Positions 11,357 to 22,834 are shown, numbered from the stretch's first letter. The stretch: DNA of 64,000 nt from Skeletonema tropicum (GCA_037178625.1 CM074132.1:3162001-3226000); one strand, 5' to 3'. The notes: generated from the sequence alone by a model not told the origin. Translations and numbers: made by a program.

Positions 11357-11909
11357 TTATTTGTTGTTTTCCGATTCACCCTGAGGCGAAGTATCCACTA
11401 GATTCACCATAACTTTATCATGTGCCCCCTTGAGCAATATAGGACTTTTGTATGTTACAATACCCCGTTTCTTTGCAGCTTTGAGTGTCGCAGCTAATCC
11501 CTCGTAGTGTTGTTGTGTTTGTTCATCGTCGAAGAGTTCTCCGAATGCTACTTGAGGCTTTTCGGGGTCACCGACACGCCAACTGAATATTATTGTGTTG
11601 AGCCGTCCAATAAAAGATGAGTGAAAAAGTCAGAATTAATTGTGTGCCCATTTGTAATATGTGAATTTCACGCATTCAAATCAACTTACATATCTTTCTT
11701 TAGTTGTTCTATTTCATTATTTAATCTCTCCTGTACGCAATGAGTAGCAATAGGCAGAGGGTGAGAGAAATAATGGGTCATAGACATTAGACATCGGCGG
11801 TTGGATGTTTTGAAAAAAGTTGCGAAAAAGTATCCACCATCTTGTGTGCAAAGATCAGTTGACGCACCTCTACTTCGTTCACTATAGAAGCGGAATTCGT
11901 CATTATCAT
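11357..11909 (-). CDS. Costars-domain protein (ABRACL-like, ~100 aa), three exons
   Basis: Exons, in minus-strand order: 11909/11903-11868, 11730-11690 and 11582-11357. Introns have donors GTGCGT and GTAAGT and both end in CAG. The joined frame gives a protein of about 100 aa: an acidic helix (IVNEVEERLNNEIEQLKKD), then WRVGDPEKPQVAFGELF, YEGLAATLKAAKKRGIVTY and a hydrophobic turn ending LLKGAHDKVMVNLVD. This is the winged-helix-like costars fold found alone in ABRACL (about 80 aa) and at the C-terminus of the actin-binding STARS/ABRA proteins; ABRACL-type proteins affect actin dynamics and cell motility. Two in-frame ATGs, at 11909 and 11903, are possible starts. The gene converges on the DUF1995 gene. 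The exons are too short to stand out as open frames, so the gene is easily missed. Confidence 0.85.
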
Positions 11910-13041
11910 ATTATTCCTTCTACTATTCTACTGTCTATGCAACCGTATGGATTATTCTTCTTTCATATTATGTACATCAGCCTGCGAAGCAAGAAGCAAC
12001 GTCTTGGCTTCAGCAAGGCTTCAGGGTGGTTTGTTGTTTGGGCGCAAGTGAAGATTGTATTAATTCCCACGTAGGATTCGCTGTAGGCTGATGGAGGAAA
12101 TTTTTCTTTTTCTCTCCCCCCCCCAGCCATCGTCCAGTCATCGAGGTTACGAGTTACAGAGTGAGCAAAATTGTGCCATTGTGCAGCAATAGAATAGGGA
12201 TAAAGAGGGAATAGACCTGACTGCTTTGAGCTCTAGAGCTGTCCGCTTGAAGCAATTCATCCCTTGCAGTTGTGAGCATATCAGACACGAAAGGACTGAC
12301 GACATGGACTACGAATCCATTACGGAACACATGAAAATGGAAGCAGAATTGATTAATCCTGCCGAAAGACAAGAGGACGAAGAATCCAACAACTTAGAGG
12401 TAAAGAAGGAGAACACTCGATGCGATTGGAACTACGTCTACGATGAGATCGTTTGATATCTGACCACGGACGGAACGTGTGCTCTTCCTTTTCTGTGCTT
12501 GATTTTCATAATGGTGCCGGCAAGTGTGGTGTGGTTCCTTGCTTGTTTTAGTCGCCACTAAGCATTGCGCAAATCAGCGGAAATAGGAGCAGGCAGCAAT
12601 CAAAACAACCGAGCAACTCCGACATGAATGACATTTCAACGATAGAAATTGATGTTTGAGGGGTACATCCAACAGATAAATAGATGACCGGTGGATGCAA
12701 TACTTATTATTTTCTGAAGCAGTAGCAACACAAGTGCATTCGTAAACATGTATAAATAAAGGCACCAAAATGGGTTCCAAAATGATGATTGTGTTCAATT
12801 GCTAATTGCTATTCATTATGGCGTTGTACCACTCCCTTTCAACACACAGAAATCCAGCTATTGCCAACTGTATTAATGACATGAGAAGAAGTAACCACAC
12901 CAACGTTTACCAACAGTGACATCTTTTCCATACACACCTGGGAAAAATGATTGTCTATTTCATTCAAATGCCATTGTCGTCGCATCAACTCATTCAAATA
13001 TATCTTCTCTCTACATATCTATCCATTTGTTTTTTGTGTAC
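11910..13041. other. Intergenic stretch, no supported gene
   Basis: About 1.1 kb between the costars and TPR genes. A 50-codon open frame at 12304-12456 (+), acidic and starting MDYESITEHM, is the only candidate; it has no recognisable domain and I do not call it a gene. A poly-C tract lies near 12115-12125. The right part is the 3' flank of the TPR gene. Confidence 0.35.
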
Positions 13042-14242
13042 TTAGCAATTTCCTGCCTTCAGCTGCTGCACTGTCCTATTCAACCTGTGTTGCATCATGT
13101 TGCACATATCAACATTGGTCTTTCCAACCTTGTCACGGGGCATAGATAAAACAGTCTTGATATCCTGAAGAGCAAACCTGTACCTCTCCACACCCTCGAA
13201 TGCCTGTGCTCTACGGACCAATGCCTTGACATTTTCGGGATCAACCTCAAGGACAGCAGTGCAGTCTTCGATGACTCCGTCAAAGTTGGAAATTTGTTTG
13301 TAGCATGCAGCTCTGTTGGCGTGAGCTTTCATGGCAAGATCGGATTGTCCTTCGCCACGACGTTTTAGACCCTCAATACATTTGGTGTAATGATCAACGG
13401 CGCCTGAAAAAGAATGTGAGAAAAAGTGGAAAAAGAATTTCGATTAGCAAAAGAGAGGGTGGTGATTTTGATGCAACTCGATCGAATTGATAGAAATTTG
13501 CAATAATTATCTCCCCCCCTCATTCAATAATATTCAAAACAGTGCCCAATTACATCATTGTCCATCACAACACGATTGCCACCCCCCAATCTCAAAGATA
13601 CAGATGAAAAAGAAGAAAAAACTCACCCTCAAATTGCGCACTCTTGTAACAATCATCCCCCCTCTCCTTGTGCACCTCGTCCGGACTCAAAGCAGCTCTT
13701 CTCTGCGCCTCCATCCTATCAAACTTGGGCTTGATCTTGCTCATCATTCTCTCAATATCCGGATTTCCCGCATCCAATCGACTCGCCAACTGGAGCGTCT
13801 TGTACGCTCCGGCAATATCACCATTGGAGGCCTGCTCATCACATTTGCGAAGGTAGGCCGCCACAGTCTCCCCCCTCTGCAATTCGGTAAGTTCCTTCTT
13901 CATACGTTTGAGGTCGGGGTTGGCACTGTCCACGGCCAATCCAGATTCGAGGGCCTTGATACAGCCCTCCAAATCGTTCAAATTTTTGAGAGCGGTAGCA
14001 AGACGGAAATAACCCTTGACGAAATTCTTATCTGCCTTGATGCAGCCGCGTGATGCCTCCTCCATTTTGTCGAATTGGGAGATTTTTTCGTAGCATGCGG
14101 CCATGTTGGACCAGTAGGCGGGGACATTGGCGTCGATTTCCGTGGCGGCGGTGTATTTTTGGATGGCGGAGCTGTAGTCGCCGGATTTGAAGAATTTGTT
14201 GCCTTCGGCTTTTAAGGCTTCTGCACGGGAGTTTCCTGGCAT
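13042..14242 (-). CDS. TPR co-chaperone with Hsp70/Hsp90 carboxylate clamp (STI1-like), two exons
   Basis: Exon 1 is 14242-13627 and exon 2 is 13403-13042; the 223-bp intron has donor GTGAGT and acceptor TTTCAG. The joined protein is 325 aa with two TPR clusters. The N-terminal cluster has EGNKFFKSGDYSSAIQKYT and YWSNMAACYEKI. Five residues, K11, N15, N46, K76 and R80, reproduce exactly the spacing of the Hop TPR1 carboxylate clamp, which grips the EEVD tail of Hsp70/Hsp90. The second cluster, largely in exon 2, has ANRAACYKQISNFDGVIED and ALVRRAQAFEGVERY. No STI1 DP domain or J domain is visible, so this is a shorter relative rather than Hop itself. It probably acts in the cytosol as a chaperone adaptor. 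The start is the first ATG of the frame, just before TPR1. Confidence 0.88.
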
Positions 14243-15267
14243 GGTGGATAGGTTGATAGATAGTAGAGAGAGAGAGAGGCAACGCCGATGATATCTGTAT
14301 TTGTTGGAACGCCAATGCTATTCGAATCTGAAAAAGAAGGCAAGAGAAAAAGTTGCGAGGAGCAAAGCAAGCGGCCCGCCCGTGCCTTGTTTCTTTGTGG
14401 CGGAGATCCAGGCGGTCTGTCTGCGAGCTGTCGAAAAAGAAGAGAAGGCGAGGGGTCTCTCCTCCTCTTCCTCTTCTCTTTGAGAAGGGTCTCTGAATTA
14501 ACCTTTTCCGTGCACTTGTGAGCTGTGGCTGCTCTAAATCATGTTGCCATACCTGTGGAAAGATTAAGCCAGGACGTTTTGATCTAGAGTTTACTTCTTG
14601 TTTCCACAGTACCAGAAACCAGGTTGTATAGTATATGCTCAAGCTCAAAAGTTCTGATATTCTGCTCACTATTCAAGCTTTCCAACGCCAATCGAGGGTT
14701 GATGAGTTCAAAACAGCTTTCTCCCATTGATCGTATGTATCTTTAGTAGAAAGTAAACTTGCTTGGCAAGAGGAAATTACTAATGACAATGAAGCAATCG
14801 TGAGGACTAGAAATCAAGAAGTCTTCCGGGGCAACCTTAGCGTCAATCATACTTTAGCAGCAAAGAAACCTTTCACCAAAGAGGTGAAGACGAAAACAAA
14901 AGTAAAGACTCCAGAAAATCTTTGTGATAGGGCAAATCTCAACACAGTGGCTAATAGCCTGGCTCCAGATTTCTTTGCAATAATCCAAGAAGCTGTCAAG
15001 ATCAAGACGTAAGCAGAATACACTGGTACATTAGACTGTGCCAGGATTTCGTTACGTATTCTTGATGTTATTCACAAAGGAAATTATTCGTATATACTAT
15101 TATGCTTACTCCTCTCTCTCGTTACTGATATTCCTAACAGAGCACAAATGCAGCATCATCTTTGCAGTAGGTGAATTCCAAAACTTCAATTTATTCATAG
15201 ACATACTTATTGCAGACTCTCTCTTTTCAACGTCAGGAGACAAACGCTTTTTAATGCACATAACGTG
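14243..15267. other. Intergenic stretch with one possible ORF fragment
   Basis: About 1 kb. An open frame runs through 14800-15012 (+) without an ATG. It encodes a Lys/Thr-rich segment (KEVKTKTKVKTPE) followed by LAPDFFAIIQEAVKIKT. It may be a terminal exon or a decayed fragment; I cannot name it. The rest shows no coding signal. Confidence 0.3.
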
Positions 15268-15660
15268 TCACGTGTTAACGACATATTCCATTATCAGCCA
15301 ATACATCTTGTAAAGACTTTTCCCTCCAAATACTATCGACATGAATCGACAAAAGACCCAGAGCCAATCTCTATTCACGCTCCACCACATCCATTGCATC
15401 ATCCATCCATAAATGCCAATCACAAAAATGCTGTAGAATATACTTCTCGGAGATAATCTAGGCGACCAAACAAGGCATAGGAGTCCAGAAGTCATTGTCA
15501 TATTATTCCGGACATTGCTGATGTATTGTCTGTTCCATTGCCACAGCCACATGGCAAGATAGGCATACGTTGTAATAGCGATGACATCTCGCACTATTCG
15601 ACGAATGCTGCGGATATATCCTAGTGGGGTTTGTTGCTGCTGCTTTCGGCCTCCCTTCAT
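15268..15660 (-). CDS. Small Trp-rich membrane protein, hypothetical (130 aa)
   Basis: I do not recognise this protein. It has a basic, Gln-rich N-terminus (MKGGRKQQQQ) and then at least three hydrophobic segments unusually rich in Trp and Tyr: around AITTYAYLAMWLWQW, IFYSIFVIGIYGWMMQWMWW and LWVFCRFMSIVFG. It ends at YVVNT. The positive-inside N-terminus and hydrophobic runs suggest a small integral membrane protein, perhaps of an organelle. It opens from an ATG and needs no intron. There is no neighbour with a related role. The alternative is a chance open frame in an AT-rich strand, which the Trp-rich composition makes possible. Confidence 0.45.
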   Translation of the reverse strand: MKGGRKQQQQTPLGYIRSIRRIVRDVIAITTYAYLAMWLWQWNRQYISNVRNNMTMTSGLLCLVWSPRLSPRSIFYSIFVIGIYGWMMQWMWWSVNRDWLWVFCRFMSIVFGGKSLYKMYWLIMEYVVNT

Positions 15661-16261
15661 GGTAACTTGCCACCTACCACTGTAGACTATGATAAAGAGG
15701 TGATGCCTGGGCTTCGAACTTGATTGATCCTACTCTTGCTTTTCATAAACCTTCTTACTGTATGCGCAACCAGATAATATTAATGCCAACTCATCGGCTG
15801 CATCGGCTTAACGATAAGTAGCAACTCAAATTGTAGCATGGATGGCACAACAATGATCAATGATTCGTTTGACATGAGTTTTATGAAAATCTAAAATGAC
15901 AGCTTGAATTTTTGCAATGCTGTCACAAAATGATGTTTATGGTCGCACTGGGATTAAATGACTTCTTCTTTTCTCGGACATCAAAAAGCAAGAAGAAGGC
16001 ACGAATGATGACCGACCAGACCTTGCGAAATGATATCTTGAGCAGTATCTTTGAGCATTCTCTCAACGAATCACTAATAAACCGACCAGCCATGCCTGGA
16101 GCAGAACAGCTCTACTTAAGTATTATAGCCTCGATCGAGAGAACAGCTCTAGAGAGAGAGAGTCGGAGTGCAAAATTCTTCGCTTCTATAACACACATTG
16201 TTCATCTGTCGAGAGTCCATAAAAAGTTTGTAGACATTAGACATCTCATCAATAGACAACC
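15661..16261. promoter_or_regulatory. Upstream region of the DUF1996 gene
   Basis: 600 bp between two outward-facing genes. An open frame (15912-16265, +) overlaps the next start codon in another frame, but its N-terminus and composition suggest untranslated leader. A GA-rich run (AGAGAGAGAGAG) near 16150 lies in the presumed 5' UTR. Confidence 0.35.
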
Positions 16262-18196
16262 ATGAAGTTCACACCCACTGCTATTGTAAGCGCTGCGATT
16301 GCAGCAGCTGCACTTGCACCCTTCACATCGGCTCAGCAGAACATGGTCAAAATGTGTCTATTCTATGACCGCCCCTCCGGCCATGCTCGATCAGATCCTA
16401 TCATCAATCAAGAATGTGCATCGTCACATGTGCATACATTTTATGGTCCTCGTTCGTTCCATCCTTCGACAACTTATGAGGATTTGCTCTCTACGCCTGG
16501 CTCATTGAACACATCGCCTTTTGTGGAGAATAAGAGTTTGTATTGGCATCCTGCTATCGTGAGTATCTCTAGAGTAACTGGTTGATTGAGTTGGCAGTTT
16601 TGCCGACCGTCAGGTCTAAGATCTAACACTAACATATCCTTCAACTTGCTCCCTCTACTGTTTATACAGTACCGAGTTGCACCAGATGGGACGCATTTTC
16701 GTGTTGACAATCTTGAATTTGGCCCTTACTATAGATGGGATAGGAGCGTGTCACCCACAGTGGAGCCATTCCCTCCCGGATTCCGTATGATTGCAGCATC
16801 GAATGATCCAGGTGGTGAAGAGTCGGGATCAATGTTGACGGAGGGTTGTAATTTCAGGAATGATGGTGAAAATTGTAATTTTTGGGAAGGACAGTTATTC
16901 TTTCCTCGTCAAAACTATGACTTTCTAGGAATTGCACTTGGTAAGAGCTAGAGAACGTACGGAACTTATTATTTGGTCTCATCAATCAGGAACACTCATA
17001 TCTTATATTTTCGTCTCTCTTCCATCTTCCATTCAGCTATGCCTACCTGTTGGAACGGAGAGATTGATAGCCCTGATCATAAGAGTCACATGGCTTACAC
17101 TACCAACGGAGGAGGTATTGAGGGAGATTGCCCTTCAACTCACCCAAGAAGGCTACCACAAGTGCAAGTCTTCATTAGAATTCCAAATTATCGAGGTGCC
17201 GACTTCAACTATGTTCTCTCCGATGGTAACACTATTCCTGGAACCGACGGTGCATGGAACTTTCACACTGACTTCTTCAATGGCTGGGAGGAAGGAAAGT
17301 TCCAGGAAATTATGGACAACTGTGCACCTCACCCAGATCGTATACCTGGGGACTACAACCCTCCTTGCGACTGTACCCCAGGAGAAGAGTCCCTTTACGA
17401 TGGTGAACTCACTCCCAATGACAACGTCCCAATTCAGGTGTGTGACGCAGATGTGAAGAGGCTCATTGTTGACGAAGAGATTGCCATCACCTACAATGTT
17501 CCCTCCTACTCTGGCTCTTGCCAAGGAGCTCCAATGATCCCCCGTACCTGGACCGATCTAACTGCTGACTTGTTCAGCAGTGACTGTACCACCACCACTA
17601 CTACGAGTACATCCACAAGTTCCAGTACTTCCACTTCCACTAGCACAACGACAAGCACAACGATAAGCACAACTACCACGACACAGCCGCCTCCTTCCAC
17701 AACCACAACTACATCTACGACATCAAGCACGACAACCTCAACCACAACTACTTCAGATCCTCCAGGAGATGTAAAGAAAGCCATCGTTTGCGGAAGTGGT
17801 GGTGAATGCGCTGAAGGAGACTGGGAAGAGGCTCCAATCAACACGCTTCACGAAGTGCGCTGTTGCCGTGATTGCAGTAATGGCAATTGCCCTAATGCCT
17901 GGAAGCAAAAGTGCCCCGACGAAGATCCTGATGTTTATTCCAGGTCCAAGGTGAAACGTGTTTGTGAAACAGCAACCTTTTTGGATGCGATCGATATCTG
18001 TGCCAGTGTCAATGGAAGGCTCTGCACACCGTGGGAGGTAGAAGCTGGATGCGCGGCAGGAACTGGATGTGGATTTGATAGAGAAATGGTGTGGGCATGC
18101 ATGTATGATGGACATGAATGCACAGATGATTCTGAGTGCTGCGGGACGTGTGTGGATGGCGAATGTGAGGGTGAAGAAGAGGATATATTCGTCTGA
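16262..18196 (+). CDS. Secreted DUF1996 protein with Thr/Ser linker and Cys-rich tail, three exons
   Basis: Exons 16262-16558, 16670-16940 and 17037-18196; introns of 111 and 96 bp have donors GTGAGT and GTAAGA and CAG acceptors. The joined protein is 575 aa. Residues 1-24 are a signal peptide (ending TSA-QQ). The DUF1996 domain (about 30-340) shows its landmarks: CASSHVHTFYG, SLYWHPA, YRVAPDG, PTCWNGEIDSPDHKSHMAY and HTDFFNGWE. A Thr/Ser-rich, likely O-glycosylated linker follows (about 375-435). A C-terminal Cys-rich module (about 440-570) has VRCCRDC, GRLCTPWEVEAGC, GTGCG and DSECCGTC. DUF1996 proteins are extracellular in fungi and algae and of unknown activity; the layout suggests a wall or matrix protein, possibly a carbohydrate-binding enzyme, which is inference. 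It converges on the DRG1 gene with 80 bp between stops. Confidence 0.88.
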
Positions 18197-18276
18197 GCTG
18201 TGTCGCACCGAGGTACCTCCATTAGTGTGTGATAGATTATTGTAAAGATGTCACTTAATGATTATTCATTTCGTAT

Positions 18277-19580
18277 TTACCCAGCCTTCTTCACAATCTG
18301 AACAACATCTTCATCCATCAATTCATGGTCTTTACCGACGCGTTGAGGCTGATGTTTGGCTGAGCGTCCCCAAACCCACGCATGCGAAAATGAATTCATC
18401 AGACTCTTGTGGATCCGATTACAAAACTCCTCCACGGTCGGATTCTTAGCCGAATGCAATATGACAGGCTCGTCATAATCGGGAATTTGCCCCTTGGGCT
18501 TTGTGTATATCCGCAGCATATTGCATTTGTTCCATATTTCCTCCATCAGTTCTTCCATGTTCCACTTGTCGCGAGAAGAGATAGGTACGTAGTTGGGCAT
18601 TTGATCAAGGATATCCAACTCTTCAATCGTGATGGAATCAATTTTGTTGAATACGTAGAGAACCGGCATGTATGACCGGTTGCCTTCAATAACGTCAATG
18701 AACTGATCCACCGTCACCTATAAGGCGGGGATTTGAATTTGTTAGTAAGTAATTGGAGAGTGATTCTGTGCACAAATCAATTCATGGAGAGAGAGATGAT
18801 ATCCATCACATGTTGTAAAGTGAACATTGCTCTCACTAGGCAGAAATACAACAATACAAACGACAACTACAACATCATGAACACAAATGAACTTACATCC
18901 TCCCTCAGAATCACCTCGGCACACGAAATCTTAAACTCCTTCAGAACCATTCTACAAACCTCAGCATTCATCCCCTTCGTCTGCGGAACCATCTCCTGAT
19001 ACCCAATCCCCCCAGCCTCCTTCTTGACAATTTTAATATTCGGCGGCACCTGATTAATTCTAATCCCAAACGAGAATAATTCCGCCTCAATAATCTTTTT
19101 GTGGGTGAGTGGTTTGCCCGAATCCAACACTATCAATATGAGGTTACACGTTCGTGCGGTGGAGATGACTTGTCGACCACGACCTTTGCCCTCGGCGGCA
19201 CCCTCAATAATACCTGGTAAATCGAGAACTTGTATGCGTGCCCCCTTATACTTCATTGTACCAGGTATACAAGTCAATGTCGTGAATTCATATGCCGCCG
19301 CCTCACTCCTCGTCCCAGTAAGTGTTGTCAACAATGTCGATTTACCCACGGAGGGGAAACCGACGAGACCGATACGGGTATCACCACTTTTAGTCACGTC
19401 AAATCCACGCCCGGCATCTTTGGATCCGGCGCTTTTCCCACCGGGACCGTTCAAGAGTTCGGACCGTAGCTTGGCAAGTTTGGCTTTGAGTGTGCCTAAG
19501 TGGTAGTTGGTCGCCTTATTCTTTTGAGTGCGGGCCATTTCGGCCTCGATTTCTTCGATTTGCTTTTGAACGTTGGACAT
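18277..19580 (-). CDS. DRG1: Developmentally regulated GTP-binding protein 1 (DRG1), two exons
   Basis: Exon 1 is 19580-18897 and exon 2 is 18717-18277, separated by a 179-bp intron (donor GTAAGT, acceptor TAG). Joined length is 374 aa, against about 367 in animal DRG1. The N-terminal helix [15 protein letters not shown] is the DRG1 hallmark. GTPase motifs: P-loop [10 protein letters not shown]3 DLPGIIEGA and G4 NKID. The piece [18 protein letters not shown] separates it from DRG2. The C-terminal TGS domain starts at [13 protein letters not shown] and ends [21 protein letters not shown]1 with its DFRP partner binds translating ribosomes and relieves stalling. The frame and intron phase fit exactly. 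It is divergent from the Spondin_N gene. Confidence 0.95.
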
Positions 19581-20055
19581 TTTTGGAAATTTAATCGAGT
19601 ATATTCTTCTATTGTCTATTCTGTGTCTCTACGAGAGTTCTATCTACGTGGTTGTCTGCCTACGGAGCAGTGTCTGCCATGGTTGTTATGTCGAATTTTT
19701 GTGGTTACGATTGAATGATAATGGCGGGAAACGGTGGAATCTTTCAGACTAAAATAGCCAACATGAGAGACCGCCACAGGGTCCAACCTATTATAAAAAT
19801 TTGCTAATCAAACATCACTGTAATTCAATTTACAACCACTGTTAGAGATTAGGTTTCAGTACTGTCGTATTAGATTCAATTTACTTATGCCTTTTGTATT
19901 CTAGCCAGGTACTTTCTTTTAACGAAGGTACAGATGCTGGTACAAGAACAAACTCCTGGCCAAATTTGGCAATCATTTGAGCGGTGGAGGTAGGCGCCCA
20001 TTCTTGCAAGACCTTGATAGCAAGAGCTGCATCACGTCTTCACAATAACGAAACA
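19581..20055. promoter_or_regulatory. Divergent promoter region DRG1 / Spondin_N gene
   Basis: 475 bp between outward-facing start codons. The open frame of the right-hand gene extends 24 codons to the left of its chosen start, but that part lacks the signal peptide character. No specific motif was assigned. Confidence 0.4.
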
Positions 20056-21762
20056 ATGAAATTACCAATAGCCGTCTTAACTGCAGCCGCTGCCGCATTG
20101 CCATCGGCAGTGGCCATTGCAAACTTGGATAAAAAGGAGAGAACAGCTAAGAAGACAATCTTCCATAAGGATGGTTTCAGCGGGAAGGAAGCTGAATCAA
20201 TTAATAATCTGCTGAAACAATATCATGCGTTCTCACAGAAGAAAACTAATGAGAGCAGTGCAGGAGCCGAAGAGTCGGCTATCAAGAAGGAGACTACACT
20301 AGACCACGAAAACATTCCTGCGAGGCGCACCATTTCAAAGAATGTAGAAGCAGAAGCAAATCAGTCATCTGTGCCTGCGAAAGAAACACTTGCGGCTGCC
20401 GGTGCCGCCACGGATGCTGCTGAGACTAATGTAAATAATAATGCAGAAAGCCAAAATGATGCAGAAAGCCAAAGTGATCAACGTAGGCGAGCCCGCAAGG
20501 AGAGAAGAGATCACAAAAAGGAGCGACGAACAGCTGCACAGAAAGTTGAAGGACAACATACAGACGCTGCTGAGGCTGATGACACGAACAAGGAGCGAGA
20601 AGGAGGAATGAGAGAATTACAGCCTCAAGCACGTAAACCCAACCCTCGTCCGCTTCCCGGCAAACTTACTGATAAAGGAGGAAAGCCTACGGGGAAGAAG
20701 CGTGATTCTCGTGATCGGCGTCTCAAAAAATCCAAGAGAGATTCATACCACAGTAGTAGTTGGGATAGTTGGAGTGGTACCGAGGATACCTGCATTGTAC
20801 ACATGACAAATCTAACACCAAGACAGCAATTTTCAGATATTTTCGTCATGACCCACTCAGACAAGTTGTACCCACGTCTTTTTGAGTATGGAAATGCTGC
20901 CTATGATGATTTGGCAGCGCTAGCCCAGGATGGAGACACAGATGAACTCGTGTGGTATTATGACGGTCCATATGGTGACGATCATGTCTACTGGGTGAGC
21001 TCAGAGAGAGGTCCAATTAGGGCAGGAGAGAGTATTTCGTTCGGTATCGATGCCTCGGGTTCCTACGATCAGCTGACCCTGGCGACATCGTTCATTTTCA
21101 GCAATGATGGATTTGTGGCGATCAATGGAGAGGAAATTTACGACGGTGCCACATTTTGGCTCTGGGGTATCGATGCTGGCGTGGAAGCTAACACTCAGCT
21201 GTGCTGGACTGTGCAGGCAAGTTCAAACCAGTTCCCAGTTCAATCAGACTGTTACGACAATCGTCAAATATCAGACTTGAATGACAACACCATCCTTGGT
21301 GAAGGATTTGTGCACGTTCATAGCGGCATTCACGACTTGGCAGGGAAAGCAGATGCTAAAGACTTCCTCTCATTTTCGTGTGACGATTTCAACGCAAATA
21401 ATTTTGCAGAGTATTTTTATGAAATTGGCTTCGATGATGATGTGTTATTGAGGTATGACGATGATAAAGAATTCCTCGATTACTTGAGTGACAATGATGA
21501 TCTTCAGAGATATCCGATTGTTGATATTGCATTAGATTCTCGAAACTTTTTCGATTTTTGCGAGTGAGTCTTTTATACCACCTGTAATTTGATTGTATTT
21601 TATGCCATGTTGCGACAGAAGTCTAACCAATTTGCGCGTCTTCTTTGCCTCTTCAGTGCATTGGATGCCATCATGCAGTTTGCACAAAATGCTCGCACAT
21701 TTATTGAGGCATACCTCTTTGATTTTCGAACACCGATGATGAAGGTAGAGCTTGAATGTTAA
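20056..21762 (+). CDS. Secreted Spondin_N-domain protein with basic Lys/Ser-rich middle, two exons
   Basis: Exon 1 is 20056-21563 and exon 2 is 21657-21762; the 93-bp intron has donor GTGAGT and acceptor TTCAG. The spliced end continues DFCDALDAIMQFAQNA and ends VELEC, 537 aa in all; without splicing the frame stops four bases into the intron. The signal peptide is MKLPIAVLTAAAAALPSAVA. Residues about 25-240 are low-complexity, rich in Ala, Glu, Lys and Arg (RRRARKERRDHKKERR), ending in a Lys/Ser patch. Spondin_N spans about 245-440: CIVHMTNLTPRQQFSDIFV, THSDKLYPRLFEYGNAAYDD, FSNDGFVAINGEE and GFVHVHSGIHDL. Spondin_N domains occur in extracellular matrix proteins; the basic Ser/Lys stretch could bind silica or polyanions, which is only inference. 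The start at 20056 is chosen over the upstream in-frame start because it opens the signal peptide. Confidence 0.85.
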
Positions 21763-21991
21763 TTCCAAGTGCATTACTTTCATGCTATTTGCATCTTCTG
21801 TTTCAGTTTGGTGCTTTTACGTGTTGTGGTTGGATCCTTCTCTGTCTTCGCCCTCACAAACAAGTTGATTATGCTCTGACTCTCTCTCTAGAGATTAAAT
21901 GGAGAGGATTTGATAACAATATAATGTGATAGTGAAACAATTTCTTTGTCATTACGAATTACTAGGAACCATACACAAACCTACTGTCATC

Positions 21992-22834
21992 TTATTCTGC
22001 ATGGAACTTGACCAGAATGGGAGCAGCAACCACACCAAGGTTATGAGCAGCATAAGGACTATCACCTGTAATGAGCTCACGGTCGACATTGGTAGCTCCC
22101 GTCTCGGTGGTATTCGTAATCTCCATTCCCTGCGCCTCCAACGCCTCCTGGCACTTCCATGGCATAGGCCCAGGCAAATATCCAATTGAGGGCGTCTTAC
22201 CGTCAGTCTTATCCGTGAAACAAACCGACTTGTATCCACCATACAAAAACGACTTCCCCTCCACGGCCTTGGACGCAAGAAGAGTAGCAGGCCCATGACA
22301 AAGAGTGACAGTCGGCAAACTCTTCTCATGTGCTTCATGCAACAATCTCCCCAAATCTGCACTCTCTGGCAAGTTCACCATTGCGCCATGTCCACCAGGG
22401 ATAAAAATTGCCGCATACTCATCCAAATTTTTAATATCCTCAAGCTTCTTTGGCTTCTCCATCATCGACTGAACACTCTCGTGAAGACTCTTGACATTTT
22501 CATCAGCCGTAGGGTATGCCCACATCTCTAGAACAACCGGTCCACCGCTAACGGTGGCAATGTCAAATGTGAACCCAGCATCACGAAAGTGAAGCATAGG
22601 CACGAACATTTCAACGGGGTGGTTCCCAGTGTTGAATACCTTATCATTCTCCATTTTCAATAAGCCATCGTCGGTGCATACGACTAGGATTGGTTTGGTG
22701 CCGGTGTACTTTGCCTCATGAGTTTGAGCAACGTAGGGAGATTTGGTGGATATTCCGACTGCCAATATGAGTGGAGATGGGTCGTAGGTGCCGTCCTCGG
22801 TCTTTTGTGCCGTGAGGGGGTGAAACCACTTGCT
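21992..22834 (-). CDS. hchA: Hsp31/HchA-type DJ-1 superfamily protein (glyoxalase III / deglycase), start disrupted or unresolved
   Basis: Strong full-length match in pattern to E. coli HchA. Landmarks are TGNHPVEMFVP (Zn-type His and Glu), EYAAIFIPGGHGAM (third Zn-type His), the nucleophile elbow TLCHGPATLL with the catalytic Cys, IGYLPGPMPW and ELITGDSPYAAHNLG. Family members detoxify methylglyoxal to lactate without glutathione and act as holding chaperones. The homologous frame is open upstream to 22834 and reads SKWFHPLTAQKTEDGTYDP, as expected for the N-terminal arm, but it has no ATG. Just upstream in the same frame come ATG GGA TCA TCC (22849-22838) and then a TAA at 22837-22835. Either an in-frame nonsense codon truncates the gene after four residues or a small 5' intron supplies the start. 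The next in-frame Met would remove the first strand of the fold. Confidence 0.85.
   Translation of the reverse strand, partial: SKWFHPLTAQKTEDGTYDPSPLILAVGISTKSPYVAQTHEAKYTGTKPILVVCTDDGLLKMENDKVFNTGNHPVEMFVPMLHFRDAGFTFDIATVSGGPVVLEMWAYPTADENVKSLHESVQSMMEKPKKLEDIKNLDEYAAIFIPGGHGAMVNLPESADLGRLLHEAHEKSLPTVTLCHGPATLLASKAVEGKSFLYGGYKSVCFTDKTDGKTPSIGYLPGPMPWKCQEALEAQGMEITNTTETGATNVDRELITGDSPYAAHNLGVVAAPILVKFHAE

Noticed and set aside
12226..12456. 76-codon acidic ORF
   Set aside because: Begins with TTG; only 50 codons from a real ATG, with no domain and no splice context.
15912..16265. 117-codon ORF overlapping the start of the DUF1996 gene
   Set aside because: No family features and it lies in the expected 5' leader of a well-supported gene.
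17506..17844. Minus-strand Val-rich ORF opposite the Thr-rich linker
   Set aside because: Shadow of the ACC/ACA repeat coding for Thr on the plus strand.
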